Shown: positions 1 to 10,189, counted from the first letter of the stretch. The stretch: 64,000 nucleotides of DNA from Aphis gossypii (GCF_020184175.1 NC_065532.1:372001-436000); one strand, 5' to 3'. The notes: generated by a model not told the origin, from the sequence alone. Made by a program: numbers and translations.

Positions 1-312
1 TGGAACATAGATATTGCATTTTGTAGACTTAAAATAAACCCTACAAAACCTGTTTTTCTACCAGAGTTAATAACTTTTACACCCCCGGGAAATTCTAAAG
101 TCTTGATATATGGTATAAAATCTTGCATAAATCTTGTGTACTGCTCAATAGTATCACTTGAAATAGCCTTATTATATGGATTTTTTGAAAACGTCGACCT
201 ACTATTTAAAATATCAAAAGCATTATTTATGTACCTGATGAATTCTGCTGTTGGTTCTACATCACTAAAGAGATCATTTTGATTTTTTAAGTAACTTAGT
301 GCATCTGCTACA
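1..312 (-). pseudogene. P-element-type transposase, internal/C-terminal exon fragment
   Basis: Read on the minus strand this is one open frame of about 103 codons that runs off the left edge. It contains SVADALSYLKN, AFDILNSRS and GRKTGFVGFILSLQNAISMF, the arrangement found near the C-terminus of P-element/THAP9-like transposases. The frame opens just after a polypyrimidine tract and CAG (313-315), so it is probably one exon. No upstream exon with transposase sequence is present next to it; the neighbouring fragment belongs to another family. Family recognition is from memory of the motif order. The rest of the gene lies outside the window or is lost, so activity cannot be judged. Confidence 0.7.
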
Positions 313-668
313 CTGCACACGGAAAAAAAATATTTGGTTGTAGTAGCCATGAAAATAGCTACTGTAACCGTAAGTTATTGTAGCTATACAGACAACTTTT
401 AAGCATAGTCGGGAGTACCAAATGAAGAATGTTGGAATGACTGTGTTGCGACAACATAAATATTATAGTTAAATTGTCAACTATACATTATGGTTGTCCT
501 AACATAATAATTAGGTTAGTTATTTTATTTTATAGGGCCTTATATAATGAATCCAACCATCCTAAATAGTAACAATAGCAATGCATCATGGTTGTTTTAA
601 CATAATAATTAAGTTGGTAGTTTTTATTTATTATACTTATTGAGTATACATGGCTGCAGTAAAGTTTT
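313..668. other. AT-rich spacer with an imperfect direct repeat
   Basis: No gene seen. Two similar segments (about 480-525 and 583-630) both carry 'catggttgt..taacataataatta' type sequence. They look like a degenerate tandem duplication. Confidence 0.4.
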
Positions 669-1085
669 TTATGCAAAACATAATATCCTGAAGACCATTG
701 GTAGTATTATTAGTAAACCCAAATTATCACCAATAATTAAGGCTAAACAGAAAAATACAGTTATATATTTATTTTCAATAGTTAAATTTATACCGTTACT
801 TTGTAAATAACTAATTTCATCTATTAATTGTTTAAAAATAATTTTGTTTCCAAATGTTTTCTTATCATTAGCATTAAAAAGTTGGGCAAGAAAAATATAG
901 TTTAAGCGCGAACTAAATTCTGGAGGGAAACATGATCCAAAAGACACATAAACAGCTCCTATTTTTTTTCCCAGCATGAGACCCAAGTGGGTTAGCAGTC
1001 TCATACTCGTCAAAATATAAAAAGAAAGGTATAACTATTTTTCCAGGATTATTACGACATTTGTTTTGTACCGTGTCTTGTTGAG
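669..1085 (-). pseudogene. Uncharacterised zinc-finger protein family, middle fragment
   Basis: The minus strand first reads KIVIPFFLYFDEYETANPLGSH (about 1,055-985), then shifts frame by one base in an A-run near 970. It continues as KIGAVYVSFGSCFPPEFSSR, then IFLAQLFNANDKKTFGNK and ends in GDNLGL. This order (Y-D-[DE]-x-E..NPLGSH, PPE, GDNLGL) is one I associate with a large uncharacterised protein family, often repeat-borne, in arthropods and fish; no function is known to me. The probable N-terminal part lies at 8,786-9,167 on the same strand, beyond the gypsy relic. The fragment ends without its usual continuation, so it is broken. Confidence 0.5.
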
Positions 1086-1089
1086 TGGA

Positions 1090-1870
1090 CTGTATCCTAT
1101 TAGTTGCCGTGAGTTCGCTCTTGTTAGATTGGCTATGTTATCGCCTACGGTCCGACTGCGCAAGTCTGCCCTTGGTGGGTCTTACTGCAGTCGTCACGTA
1201 GGCAATAGTTCCTGAGCTGCGCAAGTCTGCCTGGGTAGGTCTTGATACGGTTGAGGTAGGCTGAATACTGAATGATTTTGTGCTCCGCACTGGTATTTAT
1301 AGACAGCGGCGCTGTGTAATCGCCGAAGCTGCCAAAGCCACCCGAGCTTGTTTTCGATTGTGGTCGTAACTACGCCCTCCGTGGCCTGTGATTCGTTGAC
1401 GTCTGAAGATACGCAATCCCTGGCCTGTGATTGGCTAAAGCGCGTGAGATACGCGTACTCTGGTCTGTGACTGGCTAAAGCGCGTGGGCACGTCCCCGTT
1501 TTATCATAGAACGCGGGACCGGCCGTTTTGTAAAGTGTGGCACCCTGGCACACAGAGCGCGCGGGTCGCCGAACGCCTTGTCCTTGCTCGCCCATGAGCC
1601 CTTATGCCGTTACTGGTGTAATGAACATTTATGACACAGTACATAGATTCGGCCCTTTACAGTGGGCGGGAGGTTAGTAGCTCACCTGTACGCCTCCCGA
1701 CGTCAAACATGCCCGTTGCAGCGTTTTATTCGCGACGATCGACCAGACAGTGTGCCGACCGACTGTATACCTGTGCAACGTATTTTGGTCAACGGCCCAG
1801 TACAAAATAATATAAATGTTAAACAGAAAATATACCTTTTATTTGTGGAAAAACATAATAATAATAAGCG
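1090..1870. other. GC-rich unassigned block with short repeats
   Basis: Base composition rises sharply above its surroundings. Between about 1,378 and 1,495 a 30-40-base unit recurs three times (GGCCTGTGATTGGCTAAAGC-like), and 'GCGCAAGTCTGCC' occurs twice (about 1,158 and 1,219). A TATTTATA box near 1,290 and this repeat content suggest a retroelement LTR or promoter. I found no matching partner LTR or primer-binding site, so the identity stays open. The short open frames here look random. Confidence 0.35.
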
Positions 1871-1884
1871 GAGAATATGCTGAC

Positions 1885-2111
1885 GTGTAAAAAAGATTAA
1901 GGGCATTAAGTCCAGTAGAAACAGTAGGATCTTTGGTAGTTCCAATTTACATTAACAAACAACTTTTTACAGTTAAATTCGATATTGTATACGATGATTT
2001 ACCAATAACTGAAGCAGGTATAATAGGCATAACATTTTTTAAATTAAACAAAGTCTTCTTAGATTGAGATAAGGAAATATTAATAATACCAGGAAAAAAA
2101 AAATAGATAAT
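1885..2111 (+). pseudogene. Gypsy protease (retropepsin) C-terminal fragment
   Basis: The frame reads SPVETVGSLVVPIYINKQL, then FDIVYDDLPITEAGIIG. It resembles the retropepsin C-terminal half of the intact-looking element downstream, where the matching segment is VVDKEFPIPRDGILG. The active-site DTG motif is not visible here, and stop codons occur near 2,066 and 2,104. The frame is cut at 2,112 by a solo LTR and resumes at 2,840 with NIPPRSNCVLQIRV. It is a dead gene. Confidence 0.6.
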
Positions 2112-2115
2112 AACG

Positions 2116-2839
2116 TGCAACGTGCTCTGATACTTATATTAAATATAATACATAAATTACTACATACCATAGCCAACAATAACCTAACATTGGGGGTGCA
2201 ACAGACATTTTATGATAGGGGTATAAAATATTACTATAATCGGATTCTAAAAGTGAGCAGGAGATTAAGTACATATTTTCTTAAACATATTAATATAAAT
2301 CATCAACGGCGGCGGAGCGGCGTAATAATGCCGAACGCAGCGACAATAGTACATTATACCAAATTATACTATGTGGCGGCATCGTTCAGGATCAAAGACG
2401 GATCATCGCACGTATGCTTGTCACCCGGTATAAAATATTATAGGCACACAATTACCATCCGATAGAATAATAGGAATATTGTTTGACGCACGACGTTGCG
2501 CGAATGACGCAATGCGTGGGAAGAAGCGGATGCAGGTGCAGATGACCATCAGGGACCTGAGGGTACCGCGGGAGTCCCTGGATGATATATAAGGGGGCCC
2601 AGGATAGGCACATTTAAGACGTGATCCACCAGAGTTAGAGCAAGCACCTTCACGTCACCCAGTTTAATATTTTATGTCTCCTGGACTTAGAATATTTTTC
2701 ACAGTTTAATTAAATTAAATAATTGGACTTAGAATAATTTTTAAATAAAAACACTTAGAATAATTTCGAGAGTTTCATTTATTTCACAAAAACCTTTCCG
2801 ATTCGACATCATTCAACTGATTGTACGTGGCACGTTACA
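2116..2839 (+). repeat. Solo LTR of gypsy family 1, 724 bp, target duplication AACG
   Basis: Begins TGCAACGTGCTCTGATAC and ends GGCACGTTACA, the same terminal inverted pair as the LTRs at 11,780 and 21,491. It carries the same promoter core (TATATAAG at 2,586-2,593) and the block of 'acttagaata' repeats before the 3' end. It is flanked by AACG at 2,112-2,115 and 2,840-2,843, a perfect 4-base target duplication typical of Ty3/gypsy. No internal region follows, so this is a solo LTR left by recombination. It sits inside the protease gene of the older element. Confidence 0.92.
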
Positions 2840-3759
2840 AACGCATTAAATATTCCACCGCGAAGTAACTGCGTTTTACAAATTAGAGTGGACGAACAAA
2901 TTAAACACGAATTTATTACGATAAAAAAATACGAGATTAACGAAGACGCAATTATAGCTAATAGTATCAGTCCGGTAAAAGGCGATAAAATTATAAGTAA
3001 TATAGTAAATATATCGGAGCAACCATTTATTATCGATCAATTAACCACGAGTAATTTAAAGTGAGAACCTTTTAATCATTGTGTATTTGTTGCTAGTGAA
3101 GAAAAATACGCGGATAGTAAAATTAGAAAAATCAAGGAAACTATTAAAACGGAACACCTTAACAACGAGGAACGTGATAGTATAATAGACCTTTGTAGCC
3201 GTTTTTCTGATTTATTTTTCTTTGAAGGTGATCAGTTAGGTGCTACTGATATAGTTACACATAAAATTAACACTCCTAGGTGCGTTAAACCGATAAATAT
3301 ACGTCCATATAGGCTACCACATGCATATCAAGATGAAATAGAGAAACAAATAAAAGAAATAGAAGGCAGTATTATACACGCAAAACCCGACGAAAACGTA
3401 ATTTTACCTATAACAAGCGATAAAATAATAACGCATCCGGCGATAAGAGAGATTATTAGTAGTAACAATTTGCTAGGTCAAATAACGTTTAATGAAAGTA
3501 ATTTTTTCGTTGTTAAGCAATTAGACAAATTAGTAATATTTTACAATTTAAAAAATAATTATTATACAAAAATGAACGTAGAACAATATTATAACGCGAT
3601 AGCCGAAATTAAATTATTCTGTGTCGGTGAACAAATCAAACAATTTTCAATCATTAGATTAGAAGGGTTAACGACATTGACCTGTTTCGAGCGCATAAGC
3701 GCAATGTTCCGTTTTGTTTTTAAAAACACTGATATAGAAGTAACGATATATAAAAAAAC
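2840..3759 (+). pseudogene. Gypsy pol: reverse transcriptase N-terminus joined to pre-integrase region
   Basis: The frame runs from the end of protease (NIPPRSNCVLQIRV) through a linker into the start of reverse transcriptase (VKPINIRPYRLPHAYQDEIE). It then jumps, without a visible boundary, to the region between RNase H and integrase (ITSDKIITHP..., then FVFKNTDIEVTIYKK). The fingers/palm domains with the catalytic DD pair and the whole RNase H domain are absent, so an internal deletion of over 1 kb has occurred near 3,400. A TGA interrupts the frame near 3,061. The pre-integrase part matches RYIFRNTDIEIIICTKLE in the younger element. Confidence 0.7.
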
Positions 3760-4957
3760 TGTAACGTGCAACGTACAATCAGTTGAGTAATGTCGTATCA
3801 GATAGGTTGTTGTAAAAAAAATGAAGACTCTTGAAATAATTCTAAGTGTTTTTTATTGAAAATTATTCTAAGTCCAATAAATTAAATAAATTAAACTTGT
3901 GAAAAATATTCTAAGTCCAAATGACAAAACTATTGATCTGGGTGACGTGAAGGTGCTAGCTCTAACTCTGGTGGATCACGTCTGAAATGTGCCTAATCTG
4001 GACCCCCTTATATATTATCCAGGGACTTCTGCGGTACCTTCAGGTCCCTGTTGGTCATCTGCACCTGCATCCGCTTCTACCCACGCATTGCGTCATCCGC
4101 GCGATACCGTGCGTCAATTATATGACTATAATATTCTACCGAGTGAGTGATTCCGTACTTAATATATTCTACCGGGTGGTAATCACGTATTCATAATATG
4201 TTACCAGATAGCAATCATATAGTTATTATGATTATTTGTCATTATCTCCTAGCGGGTAGAAAGCATACGGGCGATGATGCTTTTGGTTGGTTTTACCATT
4301 TGTTTTTAGGTTCTGTCCTAGTGTAACGATTGTTACATATTTATTTATAAACATAATAATATTATACAACCGTAAGTACATATTATATACTTACACATAT
4401 TATATATTATATAGTATACGTGCATATATGTATATAGGTATATATATGTATGTGTATCGTAGACCAAAACATGTAAAATATATTATGATGAATGTACATT
4501 ATGCCCCTCCTGTGCTGTCTCATATTTAACTATTGTAAAGCTACGGCTAAATAATAATATATGTAAGAGATAGCGAGTTCCCCGCGTTAACACCAGCGAA
4601 CACGAACTCCAAGCCAGCCCTACGACTTGTAAACGTTTTATTGAGGTAAGAATTAACTTGATGATATATTTATAAGTATTTGGATCAATCCACATTTATT
4701 TGTACCCTGAGTACCATTTGCTCCCTAGCTACGGTTAACTTATATTCAAAGGAAACCAACTTCTTCCCTGAATATCATATATTTAACGGGTCATCCCCGA
4801 CCACGTTACACTAGTTTATTATACTCGATCATTGCTTGCTTGGCTGCTCACCCCTAACATAACTATAAGGATGTCCGTTATGCCCCCAATGTTTAGGTTA
4901 TTGTTGGCTATGATAATTTATATATTATATTAAATATAAGTATCAGAGCACGTTGCA
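3760..4957 (-). repeat. LTR of gypsy family 1 in reverse orientation, enlarged by inner insertion
   Basis: Read on the minus strand it begins TGCAACGTGCTCTGATAC (4,957) and ends at 3,760 with the usual TTACA. The reverse TATATAAG box lies near 4,008-4,015. At 1,198 bp it is about 450 bp longer than the other copies. The middle (about 4,240-4,860) has no counterpart in them and includes a TA-rich microsatellite (4,380-4,455) and its own AATAAA. Flanks are AAAC (3,756-3,759) and GAAC (4,958-4,961), an imperfect 4-base target duplication. It splits the pol frame exactly between the pre-integrase region and the integrase zinc-binding domain. Confidence 0.85.
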
Positions 4958-6022
4958 GAACAATGTTTTACGGAAGACGAAAAAAATCAAATAATTAAAG
5001 AGTATCATGATACATTAGTAGGGGGGCACCAAGGTACCTCCCGTACAATAAAAAGATTAAAAATGAAATATCAATGGAGAAATTTAAAACAAGATGTAAA
5101 AATTTATATTAAAAAATGCATTATCTGTCAGGGAAACAAATCGGGTAAAAAAACAAAACGACCTATGTTAATTACTTCTACCGTAATTACTACGTTTCAC
5201 AAAATATGTTTAGACATAGTAGGACCATTACCCGTAACAAGTTCAGGTAACTCGTATTATTTAACTATACAAGATGAATTGTCGCGTTATGGCGTAGCCA
5301 TAGCGTTAGCCTCCACAGACGCAACGACAGTAGCACAAGCATTTGTAGAATGTTTTATATGTATCTATGGTATACCAGTTACTATTCTAACAGATTGTGG
5401 TACCAATTTCTTATCAAATTTGTTTAAAGACGCGTGTAAATTATTAAAAATCGAGAAAACTAAAACAACTCCGTCCCCGTAGCATCCCCAATCAAATGGT
5501 TATTTGGAACGATCACATTTAACTTGGAAAACGTACTTACGCAGTTTTGTAGACAAAGATAATAATTGGGACGCGTTAATTAGTTATGCTATGTTTTGCT
5601 ATAATACCACAGTACACACTTCGAAAAATTATACTCCATACGAGTTAGTTTTCGGGAAAAAACCAATAATTCCGACACGTTTTTTTCAAACGACTGAACT
5701 ACAATACAATTATGATAATTACGCGTTAGACTTAAGAAGAATAATGCAAGAAACACATAAGATAGCAAGGGAATATCTAATAAAAAAGAAAAATTCCAAT
5801 AAGCAATATTATGACCAAAACACAAACATATTAGAATTACACGTAGGAGATAAAGTGTTACTAAAAGAACACAACAAGAAAAACGCATTATGTTTTAATT
5901 GGTCAGGGCCATACGAGGTGATAATGATTCACGACAATGAAAATATAACAATAAAAAAAGGGAGGAAAGACTACAGGATCCACATTAATAATACAAAAAA
6001 ATATTTCGAGACCGATTTATGA
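4958..6022 (+). pseudogene. Gypsy integrase (zinc-binding, DDE core, GPY/F module)
   Basis: One frame runs from 4,958 with a single internal TAG (5,480-5,482). The zinc-binding HHCC module (HDTLVGGHQG, then CIICQG) comes first. The DDE catalytic core follows: aspartates in ICLDIVGPLP and VTILTDCGTNF, and glutamate in YLERSH (codon 5,507) after HPQSNG. The C-terminal GPY/F module (WSGPYEVIMI) ends at a natural stop. Gypsy integrases insert the cDNA into the genome. The nonsense codon replaces a residue just before HPQSNG. Apart from that codon the domain is almost complete, in contrast to the younger element, which lacks it. Confidence 0.9.
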
Positions 6023-6334
6023 ACACTTAAGGTGTCATAATATATTTATATATATATATATAGCTGTAAGATCCTCTAATGTTTTTTTATTGTTATAAGT
6101 AGTCATAGTTATATCATTATCATTAGTATTATTTAGTAAACTCGTTTATCAGGTATGTTGTTATTGGAGAATAATTAGATATTAATTCTTCCAACATTTA
6201 TAATTTTTTTTTCTTATTTTCATTGTATCTTGAAAATGTTTTTGGAAATTAAATATTTTTAACTTCCATTATCAGTCTAAATCCCATGTCGGTTGTTTTG
6301 TTGTAGTACGAATAAAAACAGCAAGTTCGTTATT

Positions 6335-6382
6335 ATGGATTTCGAATTCAGAATGCTTGACAGAACAAACACGAAACAGTAA
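6335..6382 (+). pseudogene. Start of a DEDDh exonuclease ORF, truncated
   Basis: ATG at 6,335 opens MDFEFRMLDRTNTKQ and stops at once. The first residues match the exonuclease ORF start of the younger gypsy element (MDFEFSMVNKTSMVV at 19,446), including the D-x-E of motif I and the position after pol. Nothing further of the exonuclease is visible before the LTR, so the rest was lost by deletion or never belonged. This is a short match and is weighed mainly by its position. Confidence 0.5.
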
Positions 6383-6749
6383 ACGCAGACACGACTATTT
6401 ATTATATGTAATTAGTACAATAACAATTATCTGTATTGTTCTAACTATAATAAGATGCATAACAAAACAACCATGGTGCACAATAAGCGGTACCAGGAGA
6501 TCCAGACGAAATATCGCACCAGATCCAGAAGTAGAATTATGGAATTTTCAAACTCCAGTACAAATCGAAGAACCATACCAGTCAGACCAAACGAAGACGT
6601 TCCAGCAACTAATCGAACACAGGACCAGACCAAGGACGACATTATTCCATTGCCATCCGCACCTCAGATCAAGACAAGGTATTCCGTGTACCACACCCCG
6701 ATGTGATACGGAGTATCGTCTTATAGGGGAGGAATGTATAAAAACGTAG
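6357..6749 (+). CDS. 130-codon ORF with one membrane segment, overlapping the 3' LTR
   Basis: Starts at ATG 6,357 (or lacks its true 5' end) and ends at TAG 6,747, 15 bases inside the LTR that begins at 6,735. Residues 14-36 (YLLYVISTITIICIVLTI region) form a strong hydrophobic segment, preceded by basic residues and followed by a hydrophilic Arg-rich tail (TRRSRRN). An env gene overlapping the polypurine tract and LTR is usual for errantivirus-like elements, so this may be the anchor and tail of a deleted envelope protein. No fusion-peptide or cleavage-site region is recognised. It could also be an accessory membrane protein. Confidence 0.4.
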   Translation: MTEQTRNSKRRHDYLLYVISTITIICIVLTIIRCITKQPWCTISGTRRSRRNIAPDPEVELWNFQTPVQIEEPYQSDQTKTFQQLIEHRTRPRTTLFHCHPHLRSRQGIPCTTPRCDTEYRLIGEECIKT

Positions 6750-6988
6750 TTCTAAAGTCCAGTGGCCTAGAACTATATCACGCCACCGAGTCGGACCACT
6801 GATGCTGTCTCCTGATTGGATTAAACACATCACGCTATTTCATAGACGTAGATCATCCTATTCTCCATCACGGCATGTTCCATATAAATATGAGTCCTCA
6901 TCATAGATTTAATTCGAGTTAGTTTAGATTCAGTTAGACTTAGTCAGTGTTGTCACTTGCTCTCCGGTAGCTAAGTACTTGTGCTTAC

Positions 6989-8621
6989 TAGGGTGGTCCA
7001 ATTTTTTTACTTTTGAAATTAAGGTTCTCCACATGGTTTTTTTTGTTACAAACCACCTTGTTAACCATTCTACAAAATTCCAGCCCAATTCAACAATATT
7101 TAGGGGTCGCTAGCATTTATCACTTTTAGGAATAAGTTAAATATTAAGAAAAAATCCGTTATTTTTATTAATTTATTAAATAAACTAAAACAAATTGAAA
7201 TATATTATTTTTAATTTGTAATTAGAGGGTTTTAATCTAATGTTCATTGTTCATTGTTCATCTTCATCACATTGGATTTTGAAGCAATGGGAAATTTTTT
7301 TCGGTGTAGATCAACCAGACGGAGAAGATATTGCTTTTGTTTCTCATTCTTTGTAATACTAGAATTAAATTTTTGAATCAGAGCTATTCCACGCTCAGCA
7401 CAATCATTAACAACCTTCATTTGGCGAACCTTCTCCTGCATTTCAATATAAACTATATCTGCTTGCCACTCTGAGGGATCTTTTGCTAAAAATGAAGCTG
7501 CTTTATCTTGACCGTCATTGAGTAATAAATCAAACAGAACCATTGTGTGTTGTGTGATAAAAGATTGGAGTGGATTCTGATTATTAAAAGTTTTACCGTC
7601 AAGTCTTTTTAATGGTTTTTCTTTTGGTGGTCGTTGAAGACTTTTGACCATTTCTTTTTTAGACTCAACACTGACACGAGAATCGAAAAAAGAAAGCCCA
7701 ACTAAATGTTCGGAAAAATACCAGAGGTGGCGATGAAATGCTTTTGAGGCAGCGGTACCGATCTTTTGATTAGGATAATTTTTTATCAGTTGAATGAGAT
7801 TGGCATCGTTCAGAGGGGCTCTTTCGGCTATTGGGGCTTCGTTCCAATAACGACAATATACGAGACTTACAAATAAGCTTATTTCAGTTACGCCCGTTTT
7901 CTCTGATTTAGTAAGAATAAACTAGTCCTGGAACATATAAATTTTTAGGCAATAAATTGCCTTTGCCATCCAACGAGCTTGATGCAAGGCTCCTGGTGCA
8001 CGAAATCGAACTTCAGTTTTTTCAGGTTTTCCGAGAAATATCTGACACAGTTTAAGCAATTCGAAGTAGTCGTTTCTAGGCTGTTGAGTTTTAATAGCAT
8101 CAATGTAGTACTTTTGCATATCTTGGCGAAGTTTAAGAAGGTTTTTGGTATTAAAAAAGTTGTCGTGACCTATTATAAAATTTTCTTGATCTATTTCCAG
8201 CCATTTTTTCTTGAAACGTTTAAAAAGATTCACATCTGGCCCCTCATTTGGTCCAAACACTTCCTTAAAAACACTGGAAAGCATGACTTCAAAAACATGG
8301 TGTCGGCAAGCAATGAAAACAAGCTCTTTATCCGGAGCTAGTGACTTTTCAATTAAAGAGCATGCACCTAAATTCAATCCCGTGTTTGATGATGTTATTG
8401 TAATGACAATTCATTATCGACAGTAATGTTAAAAACAACAATTATTATTGATAAATTTCACAAATTTTATTTTACTTACATATACTAGCGACCTCTAAAT
8501 ATACTTAAAATGGGCTAGTTTTTGGTATACATATTTCTTTTTGGTAAAGGAACAAAAAAGTGTTTGTGGAGAGCAAGCAAAAAACATTTTTTTTTTAACC
8601 TATATGAATTGGACCACCCTA
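6989..8621 (-). mobile_element. hAT-like DNA transposon, 1,633 bp, target duplication GTGCTTAC
   Basis: Terminal inverted repeats TAGGGTGGTCCAATT and AATTGGACCACCCTA bound the element. GTGCTTAC at 6,981-6,988 and 8,622-8,629 is an exact 8-bp target duplication, as for hAT elements. The undisturbed site can be read in the other LTR copy near 63,705-63,715. It carries a truncated transposase gene on the minus strand. Confidence 0.9.
7244..8420 (-). pseudogene. hAT-like transposase, C-terminal two thirds
   Basis: The frame reads TSSNTGLNLGACSLIEKSLA (about 8,410-8,350), then FIACRHHVFEVML, GPDVNLFKRF, FRAPGALHQARWMAKAIYCL, a stop at 7,922-7,924, and on to VVNDCAERGIAL and the C-terminus. I recognise this order from a transposase-like family common in aphids, mites and other arthropods. 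The glutamate in NDCAERG would be the third acidic catalytic residue and the RHH and RW motifs lie between. One in-frame stop and a missing N-terminus (no DNA-binding domain) make it inactive as it stands. Superfamily assignment rests on the 8-bp target duplication. Confidence 0.65.
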
Positions 8622-8785
8622 GTGCTTACGCTAACGAAAGCTTTTTCATTTATTGTTTTAACAAGTTAATAAACGTCTTAATTATCTTATTAATCTATTG
8701 TAAGTTATACCTCATCTCTCCAACCTACGACGGAACGTGCATTCGTCGTAAAAGAAGCGTGTAGCAACCATCACTGGTTACTACA

Positions 8786-9167
8786 CTTGGTACAACTGAT
8801 TCGTTATACCATTTAAACATCAATGTAATTGCATCCCCTGTAATTATTTCTTTAAACGTAGCTATAGTTATTTCCTGGTCATCAGTTATTGCAGAATGAT
8901 CATTTAGCATACTAATACAACTATCATCATCATTATTAAGATTTAATGGAATATTAGTGTAGGTATATTATCCAATGGTTGTTTATGAACAAAATTATGA
9001 CTTTTACAGTGTTTACTAAATGAATTAAATGAACTATAAATTCTATGACAGTTCACTTCTAAACACTTAAACTCATCTATTTTATCAAAACAATGAAATA
9101 ACTTTATATGCCTCAATAAAGCTATGGGACTATTAAAATTATTAGAGCAAACAAAACAATAAGGCAT
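8786..9167 (-). pseudogene. Uncharacterised zinc-finger protein, N-terminal fragment
   Basis: Starts at ATG 9,167: MPYCFVCSNNFNSPIALLRH with two C2H2-type fingers (C4-C7..H20-H25 and CLEVNCHRIY..HCKSH). A one-base frame slip near 8,955 leads to NLNNDDDSCISMLNDHSAIT and then ITLMFKWYNESVVPS, which ends exactly where the gypsy LTR begins. N-terminal C2H2 fingers followed by such a segment are what I expect at the front of the family whose middle part is at 669-1,085. The gypsy relic therefore probably split one gene, with some sequence lost on the left side. Confidence 0.55.
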
Positions 9168-9252
9168 GATGGTAGAATTAAAAAAATATTATTAAAAAAA
9201 CTGAATATTTTTCAACAAAACTTTAACAAAATAAAATAGATTGTATCTTAAT

Positions 9253-10145
9253 TAGGGTTCCGTACCCCAAAAGAAAAAAACGGAACCCTTATAGGATCAC
9301 TTTGTTGTCCGTCCGTCCGTCTGTCAAGACGGTTTTTCTTAGGAACGCGTGGAGGTATCAAACTGAAATTTCTATATGATACTCAGATCTACTGTCCCTG
9401 GAAGCTGTAGAAAAATCAACCATCTAAGCCAACACAATCAAAAGATACAGCCATTTAGGCCGCAAATTTCCGCAAATTTTCGAAACTCGCACGGGAATCA
9501 AAACCTACAGGATACTTCCTGTGAACTTATAATCTTGAAATTTCGTACGAAGTCACGTCTTATAGTACAGATATAGGAAAAATTACGAAAACCATACATT
9601 TTTAATTTCATCATATAAAAATAAAATATTTTTGATAATTTTGAAAATTTCAAAGTTACTACTTCTTATCTCATGAACGCGTTGATAAATATAATTGTAG
9701 TTACCGCAATGGCCGCAACTTACCTCTATGTATTGAGAGGAGACAAAATTTTTCAATCAGCTTGTTACAATAAAATATAACACGCTGAATTACCCGTCGT
9801 TGCCGGGTTAAAGTATAAAAACATAAATAATAATTCAGTAAATTTTATAATATTTTCAAATATAAATAAATAACTTTGATAAAAAAGCTTGCCCTTGTTA
9901 TATTATAAAATAAATGATAGATGTTTATATAAAATGAAGGATTACTGGAACGATAAAGATACCTTTGTCATTAATTTATGATCCTCCAGCTTTTCATATT
10001 TTAATGTTATAAATTTCATTTTGCAATAAAAATACCATAACTATGACTCGATTGTCGTGTTGGTTGAACTTTTACTTATGTACCTACAGGTTTGTACGGA
10101 ACCCTCGGTGCGCGAGTCCAACTCGCACTTGAACGGTTTTTTTTT
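9253..10145. repeat. Dispersed insect-type repeat with AGGGTTCCGTAC ends
   Basis: Starts TAGGGTTCCGTACCCC followed by a CCGTCCGTCCGTCTGTC tract. It ends TACGGAACCCTCGGTGCGCG, then CGAGTCCAACTCGCACTTG and a T-run. The opening AGGGTTCCGTAC and closing GTACGGAACCCT are inverted copies, and AGGGTTCCG pairs also with CGGAACCCT only 20 bases away, forming a hairpin. I know this sequence type as widespread in moths, aphids and beetles but cannot name its class. No coding sequence inside. Confidence 0.6.
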
Positions 10146-10189
10146 AAATAACATATAATAGTGAAATATAAATAATACTTAGATATAAA

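Larger units (their letters stand above)
1870..8785 (+). mobile_element. Old Ty3/gypsy LTR retrotransposon relic (family 2), heavily nested
   Basis: Protease, reverse-transcriptase, pre-integrase and integrase segments follow each other in one orientation and end in a polypurine tract (about 6,724-6,734) and a 3' LTR. No 5' LTR or gag was found; the left limit is set by the first recognisable protease sequence. Two LTRs of another gypsy family lie inside pol, and a hAT-like element lies inside the 3' LTR. Most of reverse transcriptase and all RNase H are missing. The right end abuts an open frame of the zinc-finger family at 8,786, suggesting it inserted into that gene. Confidence 0.75.
6735..8785 (+). 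repeat. 3' LTR of the old gypsy relic (family 2), interrupted
   Basis: Without the hAT-like insertion it is about 410 bp, starting TGTATAAAAACGTAG after the polypurine run AGGGGAGGAA and ending GGTTACTACA. A second copy of the same LTR is at 63,457-63,868 and matches along its whole length, which fixes both ends. The inner 6,989-8,629 block (element plus one target copy) is absent from that copy. It contains a TATAAAT box (about 6,883) and the sequence 'cattcgtcgtaaaagaagcg' near the 3' end in both copies. Confidence 0.9.

Noticed and set aside
1194..1595. 133-codon minus-strand ORF in the GC-rich block
   Set aside because: Cys/Gln-rich mixture without domain; GC-rich repeats have few stops by chance.
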